Origin: Oscillospiraceae bacterium | GTDB taxonomy: Bacteria; Bacillota; Clostridia; UBA1381 | Assembly (NCBI GenBank): GCA_022508725.1 | Contig: JAFLUR010000086.1 | Coordinates: 1-8,489, forward strand | Length of the DNA stretch: 8,489 nt | Direction: 5' to 3' | Shown: piece after piece, positions 1 to 6,638 of the stretch | Position numbering within the stretch: the first letter of the stretch is position 1 | Layout: every line of letters starts with the position of its first letter | Made by a program: the position numbers and the translations under genes | Notes under the pieces: model-generated | Told to the model about the DNA's origin: nothing | The model's input: only the letters and a program-made list of their open reading frames with translations | Database searches by the model: none

Positions 1-289
1 CCCAATCTACCGTACCGCCGACCGCTTCAATAATTGCCCTTATCGGAACAAGAGTCCTGTCGTTGACAATAACGGGCGTAGTTCCGCGTCCCGGATCGAT
101 TTCCTCCGACCGACCGTCTACGGTCATATTGGGATTATCAATTTGCAGAGTGATAATCGTTTCACCGTCGGCGGCAAGCGCACTGTCGTTATTATTGCGT
201 ATCACCGCTACCGATATAAAGGCGGCGCATATCATTGCCATAACGATAAAAAATGCAATACCTTTTTTGAAATTAAGCGTTTTTTGCAT
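1..289 (-). CDS. Exported copper-amine-oxidase N-like domain protein, start only (cut by window edge)
   Basis: Only the first 96 residues are present; the gene runs off the window at base 1. It starts at ATG 289, 7 nt behind a perfect AAGGAGG site (297-303). Residues about 8-40 form a Sec signal: Lys-Lys, a hydrophobic stretch around IAFFIVMAMICAAF, then a likely type I cleavage site at ALAA/DG. From about residue 50 it matches the copper amine oxidase N-terminal-like domain (PF07833 type), with the hallmark NDRTLVPIRAIIEA and a following GGTVDW. This domain is generally a cell-surface or scaffold module, and copper binding should not be assumed. It is the last visible gene of the block headed by the response regulator and lies 51 nt after the DUF362-flavodoxin gene, with no hairpin seen between. 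The missing C-terminal part could hold an enzyme, as in the aldo/keto reductase gene upstream, whose domain it matches at 28 of 45 residues. Confidence 0.88.
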   Translation of the reverse strand, partial: MQKTLNFKKGIAFFIVMAMICAAFISVAVIRNNNDSALAADGETIITLQIDNPNMTVDGRSEEIDPGRGTTPVIVNDRTLVPIRAIIEAVGGTVDW

Positions 290-340
290 TTAATAACCTC
301 CTTATTTATTTTGATTACCTTACAGGCAAAACACTCATGT

Positions 341-2137
341 TTAATTTGACCGGATATTCAATCCGCTAAGCCATGTTCCGACTTCATCCCGCGCATTTTT
401 CGCATTTGTTCCGGCGATTGAAAATCCGGTGACAAATTCCGCTTCGGGACACAGAGTTTTCAATTCATTTAAGCTGCTGCCCCAACCGCTGCCGCCGTGC
501 GTCGAGAACGGAATTACCGTTTTCCCCGACATATCGTATTCTTCAAGAAACGTATACATGATCATCGGCATACCGCCGTACCATATCGGATAACCCAAAA
601 ATACGGTATCGTATCGGTCGAGATTGTCTATACTCCCTTTAAATTCGGGACGCTCGTTATTATTGCGCTCACGAGTTGCTATCGTTTTTGTATCTTCATA
701 ACCTTCGGGATATGGAACAACAGGTAAAATCTCAAATACATCCGCATTTATTTTTTCGCTTATATAGTCCGCAATAACGGCGGTGTTGCCCCTGTCAATA
801 TAGCCGACCTGCCAATTCTCACCTGCACGCGAGAAATACGCGATAAGCACATTGTTGTGAGTTTCGTCATTTTCTGTTACCATGACTGCCGGACAAAGCG
901 GATACATTGACGCTATACTGTTCCACAAGAAAAATTTATCTCCCGGTTCCGCATTTATACTTTTTGTACCGTTTTCGGCGTTAAGAATTTCTGTACCTGT
1001 AAGAGTTTCATTTGAATATGAAGCATGAAGCAAAACCGCGTCGGTTTCAAGACCGCTGATTGTAAGTTCCCCGTTTTCGTATGACATTTTAACATTTTGA
1101 TTCGGTTTTTCCGTGGACTGTTCCGCGTCAATATCCATAAGCCGGTAGTTTCGGCTGCCCAAGCCTATCTCCTCGGCGTGTTCGAGAGTGTGAAGTCCGT
1201 TACGGTTTTCTATGCGGTTTACAAGGGAAGCGCCGGCGCCGTCCTTCTCGGCATAAATCAAATCTATACACGCCTGATCGAGTGCGACAGGGTCATACGA
1301 CGCCAAAATCCCCACATCGTGCATATCCGGTTCGGACGGATTTCCAGAGCAGTCGCAGTCGACCGACAGGCGATTCATTACGTTTATATAAACCACCTTG
1401 CCGTCAAGAAAATCAACAACCGCGCTTGTCGCGTCACCCATAGATTCAAGGAATGCGTTCTGATTTCCGCCCGACCAACTTGTATGACTTTTTCCGCCGG
1501 TGTGGATATAATTCTTACCCTCTCTTGACGCTATACCGATCGACATATTCTTAATTGCGCCGCCGTAGCCCGCCATAGCGTGACCCTTGAAATGCGCAAG
1601 ACAAATAAGCGAATTGTAATTTTTAAGATGAGCGCCCACATAGTTTTCATGAATTGTTGCATTTTCCGCATTTACGGAGATTTCAAGCGAACTGTCCTCA
1701 TCCATAATATCCACATCGGCAATCTCGGTAAAGCCGTGATCCGCCGCGACCTGTTTGTGCAATGCGGTTGATGAACGCGAACCGCCGTATGCCGTATTGC
1801 ACTCGACAATCGTTCCGGTCACGCCCTGCACCAAATCCTTTATAAGTTCCGGTCTTAAATAATTACTGTTAGGCGGCTCGCCCGTTGATATTTTAACCGC
1901 CACGTTTCCCTCCGGCTCAAAGCCGAGAGTTTCATATATTCGCACAAGCGACTCCGGCGTTATTTCGGTTGTCATATACACAACGGGCGAGTCTGCGTTG
2001 TCCGTCCGGTATTCCGCTGCATATACGGTCTTTTCCCGGTTCGTATCCGACTGTAAAAACATTGCAAATCCCGCGCAAATTACGGCTATTGACGCTGCAA
2101 ACGCGACGCTCTTTTTTATAATCGATAAATTTTTCAT
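341..2137 (-). CDS. Exported DUF362 - beta domain - flavodoxin fusion protein
   Basis: This 598-aa protein starts at ATG 2137, 6 nt behind GGAG (2144-2147) and 19 nt after the histidine kinase stop. Residues 8-30 are a hydrophobic Sec signal with a plausible cleavage site at VYAA/EY (near 41). Residues about 52-335 match DUF362: the HFKGHAMAGYGGAIKN segment (182-197), a Cys-x-Cys pair (C261, C263) and DVGILASYDPVALDQA (274-289). Residues about 345-420 look like a small beta-sandwich ending in FFLWNS and PLCPAV, a type common on clostridial surface proteins. Residues 428-598 are a flavodoxin_4-type domain with LIAYFSRAGE, GYPIWYGGMP, FLEEYD and STHGGSGWGSS. The FMN phosphate loop is interrupted by about ten residues before GNTAVIADYI. 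DUF362 proteins are often associated with Fe-S or redox biology but their reaction is poorly defined. No CxxCxxC ferredoxin motif is seen. A flavin-dependent redox role outside the membrane is inferred. Confidence 0.93.
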   Translation of the reverse strand: MKNLSIIKKSVAFAASIAVICAGFAMFLQSDTNREKTVYAAEYRTDNADSPVVYMTTEITPESLVRIYETLGFEPEGNVAVKISTGEPPNSNYLRPELIKDLVQGVTGTIVECNTAYGGSRSSTALHKQVAADHGFTEIADVDIMDEDSSLEISVNAENATIHENYVGAHLKNYNSLICLAHFKGHAMAGYGGAIKNMSIGIASREGKNYIHTGGKSHTSWSGGNQNAFLESMGDATSAVVDFLDGKVVYINVMNRLSVDCDCSGNPSEPDMHDVGILASYDPVALDQACIDLIYAEKDGAGASLVNRIENRNGLHTLEHAEEIGLGSRNYRLMDIDAEQSTEKPNQNVKMSYENGELTISGLETDAVLLHASYSNETLTGTEILNAENGTKSINAEPGDKFFLWNSIASMYPLCPAVMVTENDETHNNVLIAYFSRAGENWQVGYIDRGNTAVIADYISEKINADVFEILPVVPYPEGYEDTKTIATRERNNNERPEFKGSIDNLDRYDTVFLGYPIWYGGMPMIMYTFLEEYDMSGKTVIPFSTHGGSGWGSSLNELKTLCPEAEFVTGFSIAGTNAKNARDEVGTWLSGLNIRSN

Positions 2138-2156
2138 ATCTCACTCCATATATGTT

Positions 2157-3584
2157 TCATTCTGTTTCATATTCAAGCCAAAAGCTTGTAATTCCGTCCG
2201 CGCAATCAACACCGTATTTCATTTCGTGCGCGTCAAGTATTGCGCTGACGATGGATAAACCTATTCCCGTTCCGGCATGACGTCCGCCACGGTGTTGGCT
2301 CCTACGGTAACGCTCCCATATAAGCGCTCTGTCTTGTTCGGGTATCGACTCGCCGGGATTTTTTACATCGACACGGACATTGTTCTCCGAATGTATCTCA
2401 ACCGTAACGACGCCGTTGTTTTTTGTATGATTTATTGCGTTGTATAAAAGATTTCTGATTACCCGACAAATTTTCGGCGCGTCTGCCGAAATCAGAATCT
2501 CGTCTTTATCCGCTGCGAATTTTATTTTAATATCATACTCATCCGCACTCTTTTTACAGTGCATAATCTCAGACTCGGCTATTTCGCAAAGATTATACAA
2601 ATCCCTGTTCAGCTTCATATATCCCGCCCGGAGCTGCGAATAGTCAAGAATATCGCTGACCATTTCACTCATGCGATTCGATTCGCTTATGATAAGGTCT
2701 AAATCCCCGGTGCGCTTTTCATCATCGCTGCGGTGAATATCCCGCGCCATTTCCGCATAACCGCCGATTAAAGCAAGCGGCGAACGCAACTCATGCGAAA
2801 CATTTGCAATAACCTCTTTTCTGAGCTTATCCACGCGCTGCAAGGATAGGCTTAACTCCTTTACCGATTCCGCAAGCCGTCCCATTTCGTCCTTTAATTT
2901 CAAATCAGGTATCTCATCCAAATTTCCCTTTGCAAGCTCATCGATCGAGTTTTTGATAATATAAACCGGCTTTATGAATTTACGCGTCAGTATCGCCGCA
3001 AGTACCGCGGAAGCAAGCGTCAGCAAAATACTTAAAAGTATAAGCTGTCGTCTGTTTATATCGATAACCTTATGCAAATCCGAAAACGAGCGGTAAAGAA
3101 TCAGATACGCGTCTGTACCGTTATATGTAACGGGAAGTCCCGTTTCATAGGCATACACGCGCCGATTCAGGCATATCTCTCTGCTGTAAGGCTTTCGCAC
3201 CGTAATATTATCATACTCATCGCTTTTTTTGATCATTTCCCACATTATTATATTATCCTCGGGTTCCCGTTCCATATCCACGGGATGACCGTAAGCGTAA
3301 ACCGCAATAAGCTCGCCGTTTGCGTCGGCTATGAGTATTTTTTCGCTTGCTGTTTTCCCGAGATATGACAAAATCCCGATATTCTCAACCAAATCGCCGC
3401 TTGTAAGCTCTCCGGAAACCGCAGCAACACTGCTCTCCAATTTGTCCTCTTCGGTTTTTATATGGCTGCTTTCAAGAATTATAATCTGTACAGTCCACAT
3501 AGCGGCTACCGTAAATACAACAAGCGTCATCATTATAAGCCACAGCCGGACAGACATTTTCGATAATTTATTCACGGTACTCAA
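2157..3584 (-). CDS. Sensor histidine kinase of a two-component system
   Basis: This 475-aa membrane kinase has TM1 at about residues 13-36, an extracytoplasmic domain of about 145 residues (37-180), TM2 at about 181-199 and a HAMP linker at about 200-255. The HisKA motif NVSHELRSPL carries phospho-acceptor His264. A HATPase domain follows, with N-box NLLYNAINH (378-386), G1 DVKNPGE (406-412) and G2 GTGIGLS (438-444). All the residues expected of an active kinase are present. The sensor region has no motif I recognise; its fold could be Cache-like. The gene overlaps the response regulator by 17 nt and is surely cotranscribed with it. The start taken is TTG 3584, because a G-rich site lies 7 nt before it. 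GTG 3575 and ATG 3557 are alternatives with worse spacing, and neither changes the domains. Its downstream partners are exported redox proteins, so the signal may be an external redox state or substrate (inference). Confidence 0.95.
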   Translation of the reverse strand: MSTVNKLSKMSVRLWLIMMTLVVFTVAAMWTVQIIILESSHIKTEEDKLESSVAAVSGELTSGDLVENIGILSYLGKTASEKILIADANGELIAVYAYGHPVDMEREPEDNIIMWEMIKKSDEYDNITVRKPYSREICLNRRVYAYETGLPVTYNGTDAYLILYRSFSDLHKVIDINRRQLILLSILLTLASAVLAAILTRKFIKPVYIIKNSIDELAKGNLDEIPDLKLKDEMGRLAESVKELSLSLQRVDKLRKEVIANVSHELRSPLALIGGYAEMARDIHRSDDEKRTGDLDLIISESNRMSEMVSDILDYSQLRAGYMKLNRDLYNLCEIAESEIMHCKKSADEYDIKIKFAADKDEILISADAPKICRVIRNLLYNAINHTKNNGVVTVEIHSENNVRVDVKNPGESIPEQDRALIWERYRRSQHRGGRHAGTGIGLSIVSAILDAHEMKYGVDCADGITSFWLEYETE

Positions 3585-4236
3585 ATTTATACCCCACTCC
3601 CCATACTGTCCGGATCAAATCACGGCACTCTCCGAGATGTTCTCTCAGCGCCTTTATGTGCGTGTCCACCGTTCTCATATCACCGAGATAATCGTATCCC
3701 CATACGGAATTGATAAGCTGCTCGCGTGTTAAAACCATACGTTCGTTTTTAGCGAGCTTGAGCAATAAATCGAACTCCTTCGGCGTCAAATTCACAGTTT
3801 CTCCGTCTATCGTTACAATTCTCGACATTTCCCGGATTATAAGTCTTCCGAAACTCAATATACCGCTCCGGTTTACCTGTGCCCGTTTCAAAACCGCATT
3901 CACTCTCGCCATAAGCTCTTTGGGGCTGAACGGCTTTGAAACATAGTCGTCCGCGCCGCGATCAAAGCCGCAGAGCTTATCATACTCCTCACTGCGGGCA
4001 GTAAGCATTATCACCGGCGCCTGAGATATTTTCCGTATTTCGGCAAGCGCCGTAAATCCGTCTGTATCCGGCATCATAACATCCAATATTATAATATCAA
4101 AATCCGTACGCGAAGCAAGCTCTGCCGCCTGATGACCGTTTTCCGCTTCAACGCACTTGAAACCTTCGTTTTCTGCATATGTAATCACAAGTTTTCTTAT
4201 ATGTATATCGTCGTCAACAATGAGAGCCTGTTTCAT
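3568..4236 (-). CDS. OmpR/PhoB-family DNA-binding response regulator
   Basis: This is a 222-aa regulator counted from ATG 4236. An in-frame TTG at 4251 would add five residues, but it overlaps the ribosome binding site and is unlikely. The receiver domain (1-118) has the acidic triad D8-D9-D10, phospho-acceptor D52 (IIILDVMMP), T79 and K101 (KPF), so it should be phosphorylatable. The C-terminal winged-helix domain (about 125-220) has VNLTPKEFDLL, the recognition-helix region RTVDTHIKALR and the terminal VWGVGYKF, typical of the OmpR/PhoB group. Such proteins bind as dimers to tandem direct repeats about 11 bp apart, and such a repeat exists upstream of the aldo/keto reductase gene (5859-5880). 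The partner is the overlapping kinase. The gene follows a hairpin and a 126-bp gap, so it probably has its own promoter plus some read-through. Confidence 0.96.
   Translation of the reverse strand: MKQALIVDDDIHIRKLVITYAENEGFKCVEAENGHQAAELASRTDFDIIILDVMMPDTDGFTALAEIRKISQAPVIMLTARSEEYDKLCGFDRGADDYVSKPFSPKELMARVNAVLKRAQVNRSGILSFGRLIIREMSRIVTIDGETVNLTPKEFDLLLKLAKNERMVLTREQLINSVWGYDYLGDMRTVDTHIKALREHLGECRDLIRTVWGVGYKFEYRE
3592..3602 (-). promoter_or_regulatory. G-rich ribosome binding site deciding the kinase TTG start
   Basis: Read on the minus strand, this is GGGGAGTGGGG, ending 7 nt before TTG 3584 and lying inside the last codons of the response regulator. The next in-frame starts (GTG 3575, ATG 3557) are 16 nt or more away, so TTG is the best-supported start. 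The overlap with the regulator gene suggests translational coupling. Confidence 0.5.
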
Positions 4237-4242
4237 GCGTCG

Positions 4243-4249
4243 CCACCTC
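4243..4249 (-). promoter_or_regulatory. Ribosome binding site setting the response regulator start at 4236
   Basis: The minus strand reads GAGGTGG, then six bases, then ATG 4236. This spacing supports the ATG and not the TTG at 4251, which would sit on top of the site. Confidence 0.75.
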
Positions 4250-4262
4250 AATATATTACCGG

Positions 4263-4299
4263 TTTATAGATTTTTATATGTATTTCATTGAAATTACAG
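4263..4299 (-). promoter_or_regulatory. Possible weak promoter for the response regulator operon
   Basis: This AT-rich stretch lies between the hairpin and the regulator gene. A TATAAA box at 4263-4268 (minus strand) could be a -10 element. At 17-18 bp upstream there is only a poor -35 match (TTCAAT or TCAATG), so the promoter would be weak or need an activator. The 11-bp repeats found at 5859-5880 are not present here. The call rests on position and base composition only. Confidence 0.25.
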
Positions 4300-4331
4300 A
4301 ATAACCCGTTCCCGGTCGGGATCGCGTTATT
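4300..4331 (-). terminator. Imperfect hairpin after the aldo/keto reductase gene
   Basis: Arms at 4300-4313 and 4318-4331 pair over 14 positions with two mismatches (4306/4325 and 4309/4322) around a 4-base loop. AATAAC/GTTATT forms the base and TCCC/GGGA the top. It begins 31 nt after the aldo/keto reductase stop. On the minus strand the arm is followed by CTGTAATTTC and not a clean T-run, so it may be a leaky terminator or an attenuator that lets some transcript reach the regulator genes. Confidence 0.5.
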
Positions 4332-4362
4332 TGGTTTGCAAATTACTCACCGTATGATTCTG

Positions 4363-5781
4363 TTACTCTGCGTCGCCGTCAACATTCAATCCCCAACGGT
4401 CGGCTGCGTCCTCTGCTTCGCTTTGATCGCTGAAACCTTTGAAGTATGGCTCGCCCGTATCAAGCGCGCGCATTTTTTCCATTTCCTCATCAGTCAGCTC
4501 AAAATCGAATAATTCGATATTCTCTTGAATGTGGTCGGGGTTGTTTGATCCGGGTATGGCTATATGTCCCGCTTGTAAATGCCATCTTAAAATTATCTGA
4601 GCCGAAGATTTATCGTGCGCCTCGGCAATGCCGGCTATTGTTTCGTTATCAAACAGCTCTTGAGTATGCCCGCGTCCGCCAAGCGGGAACCATGCCTCGA
4701 TTACCGTACCGTATTGATCGAGAAATTCAATCATTTCCGATTCCTGATAATATGGATGCGTTTCAACCTGATTTATCGCAGGCGGTATTGTCGCAATCTC
4801 CATAATCTCGCCAAACTTTGTTTGATTAAAGTTTGAAAGTCCCACAGACTTGATTTTGCCTTCCGCAACCGCTTGCTCCATTGCCCGGTAACCTGCGATA
4901 TAATCGCCCATCGGCTGATGAAGCAGCATTAAATCCACATATTCCAATCCCAACTTTTCAAGGCAAGCGTCAATACCTTCCGAATTGTATGCCGACGGCC
5001 ACAGCTTTGTGGTTACAAAGATATCCTCTCTATTTACAATTCCTTCGTCGATAGCTCTCTTTATTCCGCGTCCCACTCCTTCTTCATTGTTATATGCCGT
5101 AGCGGTATCAATCAACCGATAGCCGTCGGATAGTGCCCAATAAACAGAATCCTCCGCTTGCTCGTCCGTAAGTGTAAAAGTGCCTATACCGATTATCGGC
5201 ATTTCAAGTCCGTTATTTAAAAGAACAACGCCTTTTTCAAGGTCAAATTCATTTGTGTGAACCGCTTCGGCATCCGGAGTCTCCTCAGGCTCTTCGATTT
5301 TCGCAGACGCATCCTCATACGTTCTTGTAATCGTTACCGTCCGCGCTGTCTCGTTCCATTCAACGCCCCAGTTAAATCTCTCCGCTATAAATCGTATCGG
5401 CAGATATGTCCTGTCATCGATAATAACGGGCGCAACGTCAAGCGTCTGTGGCTCGCCGTTAAAATAAGCCGTAGTCGAATCAATCGCAAGGTCAATCGCG
5501 TCCCCGCCGTATGTAAGCGTAGCCGTACGCGAGATCTCGTCCCACTCAATCGCGCCGTCAAGTGCCTCTATAACGGCTCTTACCGGCAATATCGTTCTGT
5601 CGTTTGAAATAATCGGAGCAGTTCCCCTGCCGGGGTCCACCTCAGCACTTACTCCGTCGACCGTCATGGTGGGGCTGTTAATCGTCATTATAAGCGTCTG
5701 CCGCAGTTCGTCCGCCTGTGCGCACGCAATCAGACAAAAACACATTACAATTACTAATAAAATTGAAACAGATTTCTTCAT
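4363..5781 (-). CDS. Exported aldo/keto reductase with N-terminal copper-amine-oxidase N-like domain
   Basis: This 472-aa protein is counted from ATG 5781, which has AGGAG 8 nt upstream; an in-frame ATG at 5799 lies before that site and is rejected. Residues 1-20 are a signal with lipobox L-I-A-C (Cys20). Cleavage at AQA/DE is the alternative. Residues about 36-152 hold two copper-amine-oxidase N-like units (NDRTILPVRAVIEA at 60-73, DDRTYLPIRFIAE at 122-134). An acidic linker (156-172) leads to an aldo/keto reductase domain (about 180-450). The catalytic tetrad is intact: D225 and Y230 (LIDTATAYNN), K259 (TTKLW), H288 (LLHQP). The C-terminal nucleotide-binding signature IPGSNNPDHIQEN (409-421) is also kept. 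The family reduces carbonyls with NAD(P)H in the cytosol, so an exported form with complete catalytic residues is odd: the cofactor supply outside is unclear. It follows the repeat-bearing promoter region at 5844-5880. Confidence 0.93.
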   Translation of the reverse strand: MKKSVSILLVIVMCFCLIACAQADELRQTLIMTINSPTMTVDGVSAEVDPGRGTAPIISNDRTILPVRAVIEALDGAIEWDEISRTATLTYGGDAIDLAIDSTTAYFNGEPQTLDVAPVIIDDRTYLPIRFIAERFNWGVEWNETARTVTITRTYEDASAKIEEPEETPDAEAVHTNEFDLEKGVVLLNNGLEMPIIGIGTFTLTDEQAEDSVYWALSDGYRLIDTATAYNNEEGVGRGIKRAIDEGIVNREDIFVTTKLWPSAYNSEGIDACLEKLGLEYVDLMLLHQPMGDYIAGYRAMEQAVAEGKIKSVGLSNFNQTKFGEIMEIATIPPAINQVETHPYYQESEMIEFLDQYGTVIEAWFPLGGRGHTQELFDNETIAGIAEAHDKSSAQIILRWHLQAGHIAIPGSNNPDHIQENIELFDFELTDEEMEKMRALDTGEPYFKGFSDQSEAEDAADRWGLNVDGDAE

Positions 5782-5789
5782 TTTGATTT

Positions 5790-5794
5790 CTCCT
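5790..5794 (-). promoter_or_regulatory. Ribosome binding site choosing the aldo/keto reductase start at 5781
   Basis: The minus strand reads AGGAG, 8 nt before ATG 5781. The alternative ATG at 5799 is upstream of this site and has no good site of its own. The chosen start gives a cleaner signal peptide beginning MKKSVSILL. Confidence 0.75.
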
Positions 5795-5808
5795 ATCATA
5801 TTATTTTT

Positions 5809-5817
5809 TTATTTCAT
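5809..5817 (-). other. Two-codon leader ORF (Met-Lys-stop) in the aldo/keto reductase 5' region
   Basis: The minus strand reads GGAGG (5822-5826), four bases, then ATG AAA TAA. It lies between the predicted promoter and the true gene start. The ribosome site is strong but the spacing is short. It could capture ribosomes in the leader, or be chance in an AT-rich region. Confidence 0.2.
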
Positions 5818-5843
5818 ACAGCCTCCGGAACGTATGATAATTC

Positions 5844-5849
5844 ATTATA
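5844..5849 (-). promoter_or_regulatory. Predicted -10 element (TATAAT) of the aldo/keto reductase promoter
   Basis: A perfect TATAAT on the minus strand lies 63 nt before the aldo/keto reductase ATG. No -35 hexamer lies 17 bp upstream; that position is filled by the tandem repeats. This is the usual layout of activator-dependent promoters in the PhoB style. Confidence 0.6.
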
Positions 5850-5858
5850 AATTCAAAT

Positions 5859-5880
5859 TGTGAAGTTTTTGTGAAGTTTT
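5859..5880 (-). promoter_or_regulatory. Perfect tandem 11-bp repeat, probable response regulator operator
   Basis: Two adjacent identical 11-mers occupy 5859-5869 and 5870-5880, reading AAAACTTCACA twice on the minus strand. Their downstream edge is 9 nt from the TATAAT box. OmpR/PhoB-family regulators bind direct repeats with about 11-bp periodicity overlapping the -35 region, and such a regulator is encoded about 1.6 kb downstream. I saw no second copy of the pair elsewhere in the window. That this regulator binds here is inference. Confidence 0.6.
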
Positions 5881-5950
5881 GCAAAAAACATAAAATTATT
5901 TTTGAGCGTCCTTCCGGAAACACCGATATTATAAGAAAATCAAATAATAT

Positions 5951-6634
5951 TCACCGCTCTGTTGACTTTTTATTACCGCCGGATTTTTTCAAAACACCGG
6001 ACAGGTAATGCCCGATAAAAACAAACAATCCCATTACCGCTGTATAATCAAGCAGAAAAAATATAAGCGGTTCTTCAAAGTTGAAAAACACAAATTGAGT
6101 TTTCAAAAACATATAGCTTCCTATATCACGTTTGATAAAAGCGTATACTCCGTATCCGACAATAATCCAACCGAAAATGCGGATAATCCGGGAGCGGACT
6201 TCGGACGGCTTTTTAAACATCTTTTTCATTCCGTTCATCATCATGCTCCAATGGAGTCCTATATGGAGCGATATGAACACAAATCCCCAATATCCCGACA
6301 GGATATGCAGCGTCCGCGCCCATGACGTCCCACTGTGAATAGGCAGAAACGCAAGCGCATGACGTGAAATAACGATACCGCTTATTGCAGATCCCATCAT
6401 TGATGCAAGGCATAAAAACACAAGCCCGGTCTGCCAAATACGAAACGGCGTGTATTTTCCTTTGAATACATTCCCAAGCCACCGATTGTTTAATATATGA
6501 TGCAGGATAAACAGAGCGAATATTCCCATTCCGAGCCATTCATGCGCCGCTTCTCCAACAAGGCTATATGCCGGTAAAAGAATCAATATCACCGACATAA
6601 GAATATCGATAACGATTTTTATAATTTTTTTCAT
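5951..6634 (-). CDS. DUF4405-type membrane cytochrome b-like protein
   Basis: This 227-aa protein is almost wholly membrane-embedded, with about six helices (near 8-27, 32-49, 66-90, 106-128, 148-168 and 188-213). Histidines on helices or at their ends fit haem b ligation: H31 (AAHEWLG), H45/H46 (LHHILN), H110 (LHILSGYWG), H124 and H128 (LHIGLHW). The pattern agrees with the DUF4405 family (PF14358), which is linked to extracytosolic flavoproteins and is thought to carry electrons across the membrane. The start ATG 6634 lies 4 nt after the flavodoxin stop, with AGG of the ribosome site inside the end of that gene, so the two are translationally coupled. The pairing suggests it passes electrons to, or takes them from, the lipoprotein flavodoxin (inference). 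The C-terminus is basic and probably cytoplasmic. Haem binding is deduced from the histidines only. Confidence 0.85.
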   Translation of the reverse strand: MKKIIKIVIDILMSVILILLPAYSLVGEAAHEWLGMGIFALFILHHILNNRWLGNVFKGKYTPFRIWQTGLVFLCLASMMGSAISGIVISRHALAFLPIHSGTSWARTLHILSGYWGFVFISLHIGLHWSMMMNGMKKMFKKPSEVRSRIIRIFGWIIVGYGVYAFIKRDIGSYMFLKTQFVFFNFEEPLIFFLLDYTAVMGLFVFIGHYLSGVLKKSGGNKKSTER

Positions 6635-6638
6635 ATAT

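Noticed and set aside
261..289. Lipoprotein reading of the truncated gene's signal (Cys21)
   Set aside because: The cysteine sits inside the hydrophobic core with no proper lipobox ahead of a polar region. The ALAA/DG site is a better type I cleavage site.
1097..1528. Plus-strand open frame of 143 codons inside the DUF362-flavodoxin gene
   Set aside because: It is antisense to conserved DUF362 motifs and has no recognisable domain, so it is a shadow of the real gene.
4237..4251. TTG start at 4251 for the response regulator
   Set aside because: The GAGGTGG ribosome site lies between it and ATG 4236, and receiver domains of this family normally begin just before the acidic triad, as they do from 4236.
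341..5781. Twin-arginine export that would explain exported cofactor enzymes
   Set aside because: None of the signal peptides has an Arg-Arg pair; they start with Lys-Lys or similar and look like Sec or lipoprotein signals.
5822..5919. Two TCCGGA palindromes (5824-5829 and 5913-5918) flanking the promoter
   Set aside because: They are short, and the downstream copy overlaps a GGAGG ribosome-site-like sequence. No third copy or spacing rule supports an operator.
5926..5950. Inverted repeat ATATTAT / ATAATAT directly after the membrane cytochrome stop
   Set aside because: The stem is seven A/T pairs only with an 11-nt loop and no T-run after it, too weak to call a terminator.
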